Of a stretch of DNA of 64,000 nt, positions 46,439-57,407 are shown piece after piece. This stretch comes from Caprimulgus europaeus (Eukaryota; Chordata; Aves; Caprimulgiformes; Caprimulgidae): the NCBI GenBank assembly GCA_907165065.1, contig OU015525.1:5768537-5832536 (forward strand), in the 5' to 3' direction. Both the position numbers and the translations under genes were made by a program. Within the stretch, counting starts at the first letter, position 1; each line of letters opens with the position of its first letter. The notes beneath the pieces are model-generated. The model saw only the letters and a list, made by a program, of their open reading frames with translations. It was not told where the DNA came from and made no database searches.

Positions 46439-48819
46439 TTTCATCCTCTACAGAAACAACTCAAAGGCTGCAAAGAGGACCACTTGTGGAGGTGGTACAC
46501 CTGTAAAGACTGTTTTGTGTACACCACCTGATATCCATCCTTGTCTGAGGTCTTTCTGTCAAACAGTCCCAAGGCTCCTGTGTTTGGGCTCCCAGTCTAG
46601 AAGCTCTTAAGCTTTCCTTAGTGAAATCCACCTGCACTCTCCCTTCCTTGGGTCCTCTGGCTCCCCTCCTGAGTGTGGGAACTTAGTCTTTCACTGAAAT
46701 GGTACTATGCATCCATCCTATTTGCACTACACACAGGAGAACAGTGCTGTCTGCTCACTCCCCAGGATGTTAAACTTGCCTTCTAGGGCTCTGGGATGGC
46801 AATTCACCTGTTTGGGCACAGGTGGGATTTGAAGGCTTTCCTACAGGTACATGCTTTACAGAGGTTTGTAAACACTTATGCTCTTTTCTTAATAGAAGAC
46901 ATGCAGATCTGCAAAATTTTCATGCCCAGTGTTCAATGATATATGTTTACTTCTGCAGGTTAGACCATCCTGGGGCTTAGGTCACAGTCCTTGAGTTGTC
47001 CAGCATCTTTTTAGCTCTTGGTTTCTCATTTCTCTATTTTTCACCTCATCCTTCCCATCAGCTCTTTGACTCACTGCTTTTCTTTGGTTGGTCACAACAG
47101 AAAGGATCATTATGTCCCTTTCTTCTTCTCCCTCCTTCCTCTGCATCTCTATCAGAGCCTTGCTAATGCTTTGGTCATCTACTGGGAAAAAACCCTGCTT
47201 TAAACCCTATTTCAGTTAAACTGAACTTTGGTTTTCATATGCTCTCTTAAAACCATCTTGAGATATTTCAGTTGAATGGGACCTCATCTACTTTATTACC
47301 ATCTGGTGTTGCTTCTTGGAGTGATAATTAGGCTACTACATTCATAATGCATCAGTTCAATAACAGCAATGGGACTTGTGCTGTATGTAGATGACATGTC
47401 ATTTAACTTATATTGATTACTTATTGTCCCTGTGTTCCTGATTAGCAAGCTTTCTAAGCACGTGCCTAATGTTAAGCACATTAGTGGACTCACTGACTAC
47501 AGCTAATTCAGTCACACATCTGCCTGGGGAACTGTGTCCAGTTGCACAATGTGTGTCTGAACCTTCAAATTTGAGATTGAGGCCCCTGTTTCATTATGTT
47601 GCATGGGCCACCACTGTCTCCCAGGAACCCTGGGACAAGGAGAAGACATCTCATCAAAATCTGACACTGTCATTTTGATACGTGAGAGATAGATACATCC
47701 AAGTCTGGCAGTGCAGAAGATCGTTCCAGGCTGGTATATGCTCAGTATGTATCTATACCAACAAGGTAATGAACCTTGAAGGTACAAATCATGTGTATAG
47801 ACTTGCTTGGGATATCACTTTACACCCAAAGTCTGTTCCCAGTAGCTCTGTACTAGGTGAGACAGTGCTCAACCACCTCGTGCTTGCAATTGCTCTTCCA
47901 AGTGTTCCTCTTCCAGGGGTTGGTACCAGCAGAGGCTGCGCCAGTGTCCTCTCAGCCTCCCCATCTCTACATCCATAGGAAATCTCCCCAAGAACTGCTC
48001 AGAAATGACTTGGCATAAGGGAAGGGATGTGTTAACAATGAGCAAACGCAGCACCACTTCTGTGATGAGGGAGTGTTGGATCCCCTGAAGAGAAGAATTT
48101 GTTATGGCCCAATGTATTCTGACATCATGAGTGAAGAAGGGCAATTTCAGCCCCTTTTCAGCATGTATTTAGCTTGAACAAAACAACATAGACACTGCCA
48201 GAAAGAAATCAGGCCAACTATTGAAACCGTTTAACAATGAGCATCTTGTTAATGGCTATGAGGATGTCATCGCTAATCTGTGTCAGAAACAGGGCCCTTT
48301 GCTTTCCAGTCTGCCCATGTCCTTACAGAATGGTCCAGGCCCATGGCTGAAGTGATGCTGTGGTCTGGTTTAGGCATCTGCCTACCACCACCTTTCCCAG
48401 CAGCTCAGATCCAGAGCACAGATGCCATTCCCTCCCCATCCCTTTGCCCGATTCACCTCTTCACGTGGCTGCACCAGGCTGAACCTCTGCAATGGGTTTG
48501 GGTTGAAAAGAGGAAAGAAAAGGCAGGGGAGTCTTCTCCTTTAGTGTGTGTACAGGAGTGTGATGGGGTTATTGACGTGCAGCTTGATCATTGCATGGGC
48601 TATTGAAGCCTGTGAGGTCGCAACATCCCTCCCAGACACATTTGCAGGGCTCTTTGGGGCAGCACAGGGGTAAATAAGCAGTGGGAGGAAGGCGGGAGAG
48701 TAGAAATGAGGAGAGAAATGGTACAGGGCTCCAACCAGAGCCACCTCAGCAAGGTGCCTGAAGTTAACCGAGATGAATCAAGGCCAAATGAGTTATGTAA
48801 CTGCCATGACATTAAAAAT
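46439..48819. other. intergenic, nothing recognised
   Basis: Frames up to 108 codons (48280-48606) without recognisable domains. No repeat was named. Confidence 0.45.
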
Positions 48820-49096
48820 AGGTTACACTGTACATTAAGATTTCATTTATAAATTGTTTATAAAGCATTCATAAATGTTAGATGTGGTGAGCACGTTGTG
48901 CACATGAATACTTTGTGTTCCCACATTATCGATGGCTGTACGTATGGCAGCTGCAGGTATTATAGATGGTTAAGTCACAGCTCTAGAGACCAACAGTTCA
49001 ATAGCAATATACAATAAATGATTCATCAATCACTTAAACCTGTATTAAGCATTTATACATTCTTTATAAATGGAACCTTAATATGAACTGTGACCT
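48820..49096. mobile_element. short element with terminal inverted repeats, probable relic MITE
   Basis: The left end (48820-48864, beginning AGGTTACACTGTACATTAAG) and the reverse complement of the right end (49052-49096, beginning AGGTCACAGTTCATATTAAG) pair over about 45 bases at 34 matches, sharing CATTTATAAA. The total is about 277 bp, with an unrelated middle of about 187 bp and no coding capacity. No convincing target-site duplication is seen. It may be a non-autonomous DNA transposon, or one of the old hairpin-forming conserved repeats of vertebrates. The family is not recognised. Confidence 0.6.
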
Positions 49097-52000
49097 TAAG
49101 AAATGTGAGACAGGGATCTTTTCCCCTTTCATCTTTTTTTTTTCATTCCTAAAACCAAAAAACAACCCAAAAAACCTCTCAAATCACCAGTTTACTACTG
49201 ATTGTGGTTTCCCTCACCTCTGGCTTGAGAGAGGCCACAGGCTCCTGAGAATTAAAAAGGGTTCATGGAACGAGTGTGGCATTTGGGTGTGCTCCCCTCT
49301 GCCTGCAAATAAGTTTTGTGTCAGTTTGGGATATGGGCTTCAGAGATGCAAGAGGATGTCACTCCAGAAGGGTGTCACCTGGCCAGCCTTTAGCCTTGCT
49401 CACTTGGATGTCTGCAGAGGAAGCAAAAGAGCAAAGGCAGTGTGAGTGTAAAGTAAGTAAAAAGCAGAAGAGCTGTGAAATGAGACTTGAACAGGATAAT
49501 TTAATTCATTAAAATAAATTCAGAGCAGCCAGCTCTGAAGACATTTGCTTGCATGGAAGATGCCACCAGAGAAGATGGCACCATAGCAGATCCCCAGCAT
49601 GAGGCAGACCAGGTGAGAGGTTTCTCTTTCCCTGCCATGGCATCTTCCTCCAAGCAAAAGCCTTGAGGAGGGTGTAAAGGTGTAAATCTTGCCCATCCCA
49701 GCTCTCACTCCCTTGAAGAGCTGGGACCCTTGAGACTCTTCTTCATTAGTGGAAGAGACAGGAGATATTCCTGTCTTTTCACACTTGGCTGAAGTCCTGC
49801 CCAGGGCGATATCTTTACAAGTCTCTTGAGGAGGCCATTTAAGGGACCTGGCCCAGGTCTGTAATATTTAAGTTGTATATAGATATTAACCACTTCCATG
49901 TGGTGTCCAAACAAAGCTCTTGGATAATGAGCATTTAAATTTTGCACAAAAGTAAGACAAAGTATGTTCAAATGCTTTGGGATATTATTTTCCATAAATA
50001 TCTTGGGTTTTTCCATACAAACCTTGGGTTAATCTACCAGATTTTCCCTTTTGTATAGCTCTCCAAAGGTTGTTGCTGTTGGTTTCAATATAAAGTCACA
50101 TCCTCTAAAGCTTGTGGTCAGTCCATATTGGGGGCTTGGGGTCACACGAGCTCTGCTGGGAGAAACAACAGGAGGGATCAGTGACATTATTAACACAAGC
50201 CTCTTTATTTAAGACCACTAGGTATGAGCAGGAGCCACATGATGAGCTGTTGTGATTTAGAGGGCTGTCATCTGTGCTTCCCAGGATAACCACGGGGAGA
50301 ATGGTGCTCTGTGAGGAAGGAATCCAGCCATCTTAAAGGAAACACCCACCCCGCATCAGAAAAGTCATGTTTTCAACCTGAAATGCCTATTTTGTTTCCA
50401 GTGGCTATAAAGAGAGGCCAAGGTGACTAGTTGAGATAGACACATCCACTTACCAGACCACTGCATTTGGGTGAGATAAATCCCCCTGCCTTGTCCCATC
50501 AAACTTGGATGAAATTAGCTGATGTGTTTAAAAGGACCCAGGGAGATACCTCTGCACACAAACAGCACGAGCGCAGGAGATTCCTTTCTTTGGAGATGAG
50601 CTGGAGCAAAACCCTTTCCCTTCCCACCCAGGGTGCAGCTCCACAGGGGCTGGGATCATCCGTGGGCTCTTCAGCACTGCTGTGCTACCAGGATTACGGC
50701 TCACTCCCAGTATTTTTCCCTTTCGCTGTGCACACCATCGGCCAGGTGTGCAGTGACCTTCCAGGCGAGCAGGGCATCACGCGCCATGTCAGCGAGAAGC
50801 CACATGATGGGGAAGTGCAGGTCTCCTGGGGACCACCGATGTAAAACATCCAGGGGAAGGTGGAAACCTGCTGCAGCTTTATCTCAGCTTTGTGCAGACC
50901 TGCTCTGATGCGACCATCGGCTGAGAGGTGTTCTGAGCTGTTACCGAATGAGCACGGTCATATTTTCCCTCTCTCTGTTCTCCGCACCCCTTGCTGCTCT
51001 GTAGATAAGGCCACAGTGTTTTGGCAGCTGGGAGGGGATGCTCTATCTGTTTGCACATAGAGGACACTGATGGAAATGTGCCACCCATCAGCGTTACTGG
51101 GGGTCAGCTTGCCTCTGCTCGTTGCGCTGGGGACATCGGCTGGTTTTGGTGGCAATGCAAAGAGCAACGATAGCGGGCACAGATCACAGAGATCTGCTTT
51201 CAAAACTGAAAAAGCTCCTGCAGCAGCCTTGCTTACAGCTTGGTTGTAAGGCTGGGCTCCAAACCTCTTTTCCCTCTGGTCTCTTTAGGTTTTCAATTTC
51301 AGGAAATTTTTTCTGACGTCAGATTTATTTGTTTTTTAATCCCTCACTCTTCTTTGTGTCACTTTTCTCCAACTCAACTGCACTGTTTTGTCTGTTTGAC
51401 CTAACCCTTGGTTTCTGGGTTTGGAGTGGTCAGAGAGAGTCCTGTGGTCTGTGCTGTGAAGTCCTCCTTTTCAAGCACATCCTTCACCTGCTCAAGGCTT
51501 GTCCACCTCCTGCCCTGTTCTGCTTCCTGCCTTATTACAAGGTTAGGCACTGAGGGGACAATAAAATCCCTGCCTGCCTGGGCTCTCCCTTCAGACCTGG
51601 CACATCTGGTCTGAATTAGCCCATGATACTGTTGTCCTCTCTTCCCTTATTTATCAGTCTTCCCACCACCTCCCAGCCACCACACAGGTAAGACTCTGGT
51701 TCTGGTGACCTTGGTGCATTGGAGACGAGGGAGGAGGAAAGAAGATTTAGTATTACCTTACTATCTCCTGCAAAATCCTTGTTTTGTTGCTTAGTGACAA
51801 CATCTTTATACACAGTTCCAGTGCTACGTTTAAAATACAGAATGTGAAGCGCTGCCGTGCAGCAAGAAGTTAAGCTTTGCTAAATGCCACATCTCCCTGC
51901 TTGGGGTTGGCAACGTGGCTCTCAGCAACTCTTCCAAACACTAAAGGGCACATTAGGTCTCAGCACGCCCCGCAGACCCATGGCACAGTGGTGCTTAACC

Positions 52001-52500
52001 AAAGCGATGGTGGTGGTCTTAGTCTCTCTGCCATATTCAGAACATCCCGAATACTGCTGTTGTCCAGGTGGGTGGGATCTGGGGGCATATTCATACTGCC
52101 TGGGAGGACAACATCCCCCAGACCACCCTGCAGAGCCCAGGAGTGTGAGGCAGCCATCTCACATACATGTAGACACAGCCTCACTTAGCTCAACCTGCAG
52201 TGCTCCACGATCTGTCTCAGAAGGAAACACTTCAGCAGCTCTATTTCTCACTCTCACCTGAAGGTATAAAGAGGATTCTTAACTGTTTTCAGGCATTCAG
52301 CTTGGTGATCCTATAATTCACATTTAGAGAGGAGGGCCTGGAGCTACAGGTGGTCCAGCCCTGTGGTGACAGCTGCAGTGTCTACCAACATCAATGACTC
52401 AAGCAAGGAAGCATGTTGCCCAGCCATGTGCCCTTTCCTCCACTTGTGCACCTTGTGCTTGTAAATCCAACAAAAATAACATAGAACAGAATAGAATATT
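49097..52500. other. intergenic, nothing recognised
   Basis: Slightly more GC-rich around 50560-50850, where a 125-codon frame (50467-50844) occurs. It contains no motif that I know, starts in non-coding-like sequence and overlaps other frames of similar length, so I do not call it a gene. Confidence 0.45.
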
Positions 52501-52861
52501 TCACAGAATCACAGAATTGCCTCGATTGGAAAAGCCCTTTAAGATCATTCAGTCCAACCATGAACCCAACACTGACCAGTCCCCGACTAACCCATGTCCC
52601 TCAGCACTGTGTCTACACGACTCTTCTGTCCCTCCAGGGATGGGGACTCCACCACTGCTCTGGGCAACTCCTTCCAATGCCTGAGAACCCTTTCAGGAAA
52701 GAAATTCTTCCTCACATCCAATCTCAACTGCCCTTGGTGCAACTTGAGGCCATTTCCTCTTGTCCTGTCACTTGTTGAATAAACCAACCCCCACCTCTCT
52801 CCATCCTCCTTTCAGGGAGTTGTAGAGAGCCAGAAGGTCTCCCCTCAGCCTCCTTCTCTCC
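52501..52861 (-). mobile_element. CR1 LINE 3' fragment
   Basis: Inverted tail CACAGAATCACAGAATTGC, GTCCAACCATGAACCCAACA and CTAACCCATGTCCCTCAGC; a minus-strand frame at 52587-52787 reads [20 protein letters not shown] then [16 protein letters not shown]. It ends at CTCAGCCTCCTTCTCTCC, directly abutting a second CR1. Confidence 0.95.
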
Positions 52862-53050
52862 TTCAGTTGGAAGGGCCCTACAATGATCATAGAGTCCAAC
52901 TGCCTGACCACTTCAGGGCTGACCAAAAGTTAAACCACATTATTAAGGGCATTGTCCAAATGCCTCTTAAACACTGAAAGGCTTGGGGCATTGACCACCT
53001 CTCTGGGAAGCCTGGTTCAGTGTTTGACCACCCTCTTGGTAAAGAAATAT
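52862..53050 (-). mobile_element. second CR1-related fragment, older, same orientation
   Basis: TTCAGTTGGAAGGGCCCTAC, GAGTCCAACTGCCTGACC, AATGCCTCTTAAACACTG and TTGGGGCATTGACCACC, then CCACCCTCTTGGTAAAGAAA. It belongs to a different and more diverged CR1 subtype than the copy it abuts, and lacks a tail of its own. Confidence 0.85.
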
Positions 53051-55514
53051 CCCCCCCTCACCCCAAAACCAAGCCATGCAAATTGGCAATGATTGATGAA
53101 TCGTGATGAGGCTGCCCCTTCTATAGCAAACAGTGAGAAGTGGAGAAGGTTTTCTGTGCCTCCTCAGCATCTCCACTTGGTTAGGAACAATTAGCAGCCA
53201 CTCATTTGTCACTCCATGAAATCTGGGAAACATGGATCTGGCCTCTGGCTTCTGACCCACCTTGTTACTGGTAACTGGATGTGCAAGATAAATAAGACAA
53301 AATCCAAACAGTGGCAAAATCCACCAGCTGTATCAGAGAGAAGAGCTGGGGGATGAACGCCTGGTTCAATCGAAATGCATATTTCATGGGCTACCTGTGA
53401 CTGACAATGCACCAAATATATTTTGGACCGTCTGCCTTGCTATTAAAGTCTGCCTAATCTACTCTGGGGACTGAAGTGGTTGCAACAGCCTTGGCTACAC
53501 CAACACGATATTCCATTTTTGTCTTGTTTGATACCGTTTCGTGCAAGGAGGCACGCTCTCAGCCAAAAGCTGCATTACTATTCTTATAACAAAAGATCTC
53601 CTCTCGTTCCAGGTGAAATCTCCATTTGCATTAAGAATGCCCAGGAGATGTGGATACACGAACACGCTTTATCCGAGGGAAATGCTGAGCAGGGTTCCTG
53701 GTAAGCCCCAGCTCATCTACCTCTGGGAAAAAACAAAAAAAACACCCCCAAAAACCAAAAATCAAGTCAGGGCTGTAGCAACACAGTTGGCCTTTTTTTA
53801 TCTGCCACGCTGGGCAGCAAACCTGCACCTGTGATGGTGCACAGGAGGGTTGTAACAGTGAGAACATGCCTCTGGAATGGATTTAGAGATAATAAGAAAT
53901 CATCTTAATGCGACTGTTGAATGTACAAGGGACCTGGTAATAGTTATCCCAGGTACACTTTCATTAACTCCCTTTAATTTAAAAGCTTGGTGTTTGCAGC
54001 AATTTTTTACAGCCAAGATAAAGTCAAATCAAACGAAACAAAAAATCCTGCAGAAGTGCAGTGCTGCTGCTCCCCCCAGGAGCTGTACAGCACAGCCCAA
54101 AATCCATCTGCAATGATCCCTCCAGCTGGGTCCCACAGCCCTTTGACGGGCCAGGTGGGCACTGCCAGTCCTGCAGTGCCACTCAAACACCCTGTGTCAC
54201 CTCTTTTATCTCATCACAGCAGGGAACCACACTCGCTGTGTACAAACTGGGCTTGGGTGGGACTTTTCCAGCGAGCAAAACACAAACGGTAGCACCTACC
54301 ACGTCACCAGAGCTCCAGATTTTCCCCGTGTTCCTGATGAGATGGCAAGCGCAATCCAGGTTTGCAGTAATAACGTTCCACCACCTGGGAATAACCCATG
54401 TTCATACCTATTGGGGAAAAAAAAGGCAGAAAATAGATGATTTAATACTCAAACCTAGTCTAGTTCTGCAACAAAAATCTAAATTATATAATCAGGATGG
54501 AACATAATTCTCCTGGAAGTTAATAAACTACTCAACCTACGCAATAGCTGCACAAATCGATAAACATGCCAGAGAAATTTGGGATTTCAGACAAAAGCCC
54601 GTAGATTATGAAACTTGTGATTGCTGAGTGGGGGGAGATGGACCATTGCTTCAACAGACCATTGCTTGAACACAACGTTGTCTCCCTTTCTTCCCCCACT
54701 CTCCACCCTCCACCCTACGGAGGTTACACTCAATGCTGGCAGTCAGCAAGGAGAAAAGCCAACCCAACTACCTGTTGGTTGACTTTACAACAGCTTGCTG
54801 AGCTCTGCTCCTGTTTTTTCTGTCAGCTATTCAGCTGTATGAAAGCTTTCATACAGGCATTTCAGAGGACAAATGCCAGGAAGGCTGTAGGACATTTCAG
54901 CGCAGTGATGGATGGTTCCCGTGGCTGCAGGAGGAAATGCCTTTATTTGCGGAAGCAGGATGAGGGGTGGGGACACAGAAAGGAAAAATAGTTTGGTTCA
55001 GGAAAGGTTTATTAGAGGAAAATAACCCAACTGTTAGATGCTATCAGTGTTGTGAATCATACACATTTGCAGCTCAGCTTCAATGGAGGCCCCTGCTCTG
55101 TAAGGAGTGTGGTGTAATAGCATGGTGACCTTTGGGGACAGTTGGGGGGTTTAGGGATAGATATCCCATAGCTGTCTGCTTAACGTATCCCCTTACCTTG
55201 CAGTTGAAGCTTCCCATGTCCTTTCTGCTCCCACCATGGATGACCTTCAGATGGCAAGACTTACAATAACAGTAACAGGAGGGGGGAAAATGGGTGGAAT
55301 ATTTTAAAATAATTTGAAATGAGGAGCCAGAGGGAGAGGTGGGGAAGGAGAAGCAAATAAAACAGCACCTGCATGGCATGTGGAGAGATGTGGACCTTGG
55401 TGGAATGTAGGGAGATTGCTTTAAGCTGCTCACAAGAGACCTAGCAGGCAACCTAAGCCCAAAGCCCCAGATGAGGGGCTTCCAGCAGCTTTTCTCTGGA
55501 AGCTGAATCCAGTG
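53051..55514. other. intergenic, nothing recognised
   Basis: Includes an A/C-rich low-complexity stretch at 53728-53765. Frames up to 148 codons (54061-54507) have no recognisable domain. Confidence 0.45.
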
Positions 55515-55696
55515 GTGCCAGAGCCCTGGGACAGGCTGCCCAGAGAGGATGTGGAGTCTCCATCTCTGGAGATGTTCAAAACCCACCTGGACGCTTTCCT
55601 GTGCAACCTGGTATAGGGAACCTGCTTTGTCAGGGGGGTTGGACTGGACGATCTCCTGAGGTCCCTTCCAACCCCCACCATTCTGTGATTCTGTGA
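55515..55696 (+). mobile_element. CR1 LINE 3' fragment, short
   Basis: CCCTGGGACAGGCTGCCC, GATGTTCAAAACCCACCTGG, GGGGGGTTGGACTGGACGAT and the tail ATTCTGTGATTCTGTGAG. Related to the 33010 and 15210 copies. Confidence 0.93.
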
Positions 55697-56820
55697 GAGG
55701 AAGCCCAGGGTGTAACAGGGACTATGGCATGCACCCAAGAATGGGAAATGCCTTCCTGAAGGTGGTGTGTGAGGGCTTATCTGACCCTTCTCCCAAAACT
55801 GGCCCTGTGAGGAATTTTTGTGATGGGTCTCTGGCAGGACCAGAACTTGCATTCTGGGGCAGGAGGTGCTCTGGACTCGTGGGAAGTGTCTGGGTTAGTC
55901 CCTTTCTGGCTAGGGGATCACTGAGCTAGGAGAATTCTGGGCTATGGTTTTAGATGGAGGCACAGAGTCTGTTTGTATGTTTGTTGGCTTATGTCTGCCT
56001 TTTTTTTTTATTGGCCTACAGGATGCAATTCAAAATAACCTGCAAAAAGCTTTGAGTACACCGTAGGCTATTCAGATAAAGATATGTCTGGGCCTTGTTT
56101 CATCCTATTTGTCCTTCCCCTTGCCACTGTAGCTTAAAGGACACACTCAGAGCAGACACACAGAAAGCTGATGTCTTTCCCTACTCTGTTACAGAAAGTT
56201 GTAGATGCTTTCAGCTGGGCCCAGCCGGAAAAAGCAAAGGGTCCAGAGCTGAGAGGTTTTTATGAGCTAAAATAGGAAGGTAAATGTATTTGTGATTATC
56301 ACAAGGGAAGGAAATATTTATATATGAGTGGGTGCTTTCTCTGAGGTGTATTCAGGACATCTTGCCCTTGGCTGGCCTTCATGTCATTGCTAGCTTGAGC
56401 AGAAGCTCACATGGGCTGTGGTGTAAGAAATGTGTGATGAAGGGCTTCTCTGGACAAAGGAGAGCTGAGATCTCTTCTTCCTAAAGATGAAAAGTTGAGA
56501 GGAAATTAAGTGGCTATTACTCACTGCCATCTATCAGTTTGCAGGCAGTATCTCAGTAAGGGTCAGGGTTCAACATCAGTGAGGCTGATTGATAGATAGA
56601 CAAAGAGATGTTCTTATGCTAAAAACAGTGTCTGCAGAAAGGACTTGGCAAGGAAATCTGGGTCACAAACTGAACCTCTCCATGTTGCATGAAATAATGA
56701 CAAACACAATCAATCTGGACTTTACTTCACATGCTGGAGCTCTCCTAAGGCTACTCTGGGCATGGCAGCCTGAAGGACACTGCTATCTCACTATGACACT
56801 GCTACCACACCATGAAATAG

Positions 56821-57407
56821 TGTGGCCAGCAGGACCAGGGAAGTGATCATGTCCTTGTACTGGGCACGAGTGAGGCCACACCTCGAGTGTTGGGTTCATT
56901 TTTGGGTCCCTCACTACAAAAAAGGCATTGAGGTGCTGGAGTGTGTCCAAAGAAGGGCAACAAAGCTGCTGAAGGGTCTGGAGCACAAGCCTTATGAGGA
57001 GCGGCTGAGGGAACTGGGGTTGTTTAGCCTGGAAAGGAGGACACTAAGGGGAGACCTTCTTATTCTCTACAACTACTTGAAAGGAGGGTGTAATGAGGTG
57101 GCTCTTGGTCTCTTCTCCCAAGTAACTTCTCCCAAGTAACAATCAATAGGACAAGAAGAAATGGCCTTAAGTTGCACCAAGGAAGGTTTAGATTGGATAT
57201 TAGGAAAAATTCCTCCACCAAAAAGGTTATCAAGCATTGGAACAGGCTGCCCAGAGAACTGTTGGAGTAACCATCCTTGGAGGTATTTAAAAGACATGTA
57301 GATGTGGCACTTAGGGACATGGTTTAGTGGTGGACTTGTCAGTCTTAGGTTAATGGTTGGACTTGATGATCTTAAAGGTCTTTTCCAACCAAAATGTTTC
57401 TATGATC
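56821..57407 (+). mobile_element. CR1 LINE 3' fragment, about 590 bp, with 14-bp duplication
   Basis: An open frame at 56822-57139 covers the ORF2 end ([59 protein letters not shown]). It is cut at an exact 14-bp tandem duplication (TTCTCCCAAGTAAC, 57113-57126 and 57127-57140), which shifts the frame. The remaining ORF2 end and 3' UTR follow to the tail TTTCTATGATCT. Confidence 0.95.

Noticed and set aside
50467..50844. 125-codon frame in a GC-richer segment
   Set aside because: Considered as an exon of a downstream gene such as KCNK9; it has no potassium-channel signature or transmembrane pattern.
54061..54507. 148-codon plus-strand frame
   Set aside because: No domain or homologue recognised, overlaps two other long frames, and splice sites or codon bias in support were not evident.
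55080..55586. 168-codon minus-strand frame, the longest in the window
   Set aside because: Its first part is antisense to the CR1 at 55515-55696 and the rest has no recognisable domain.
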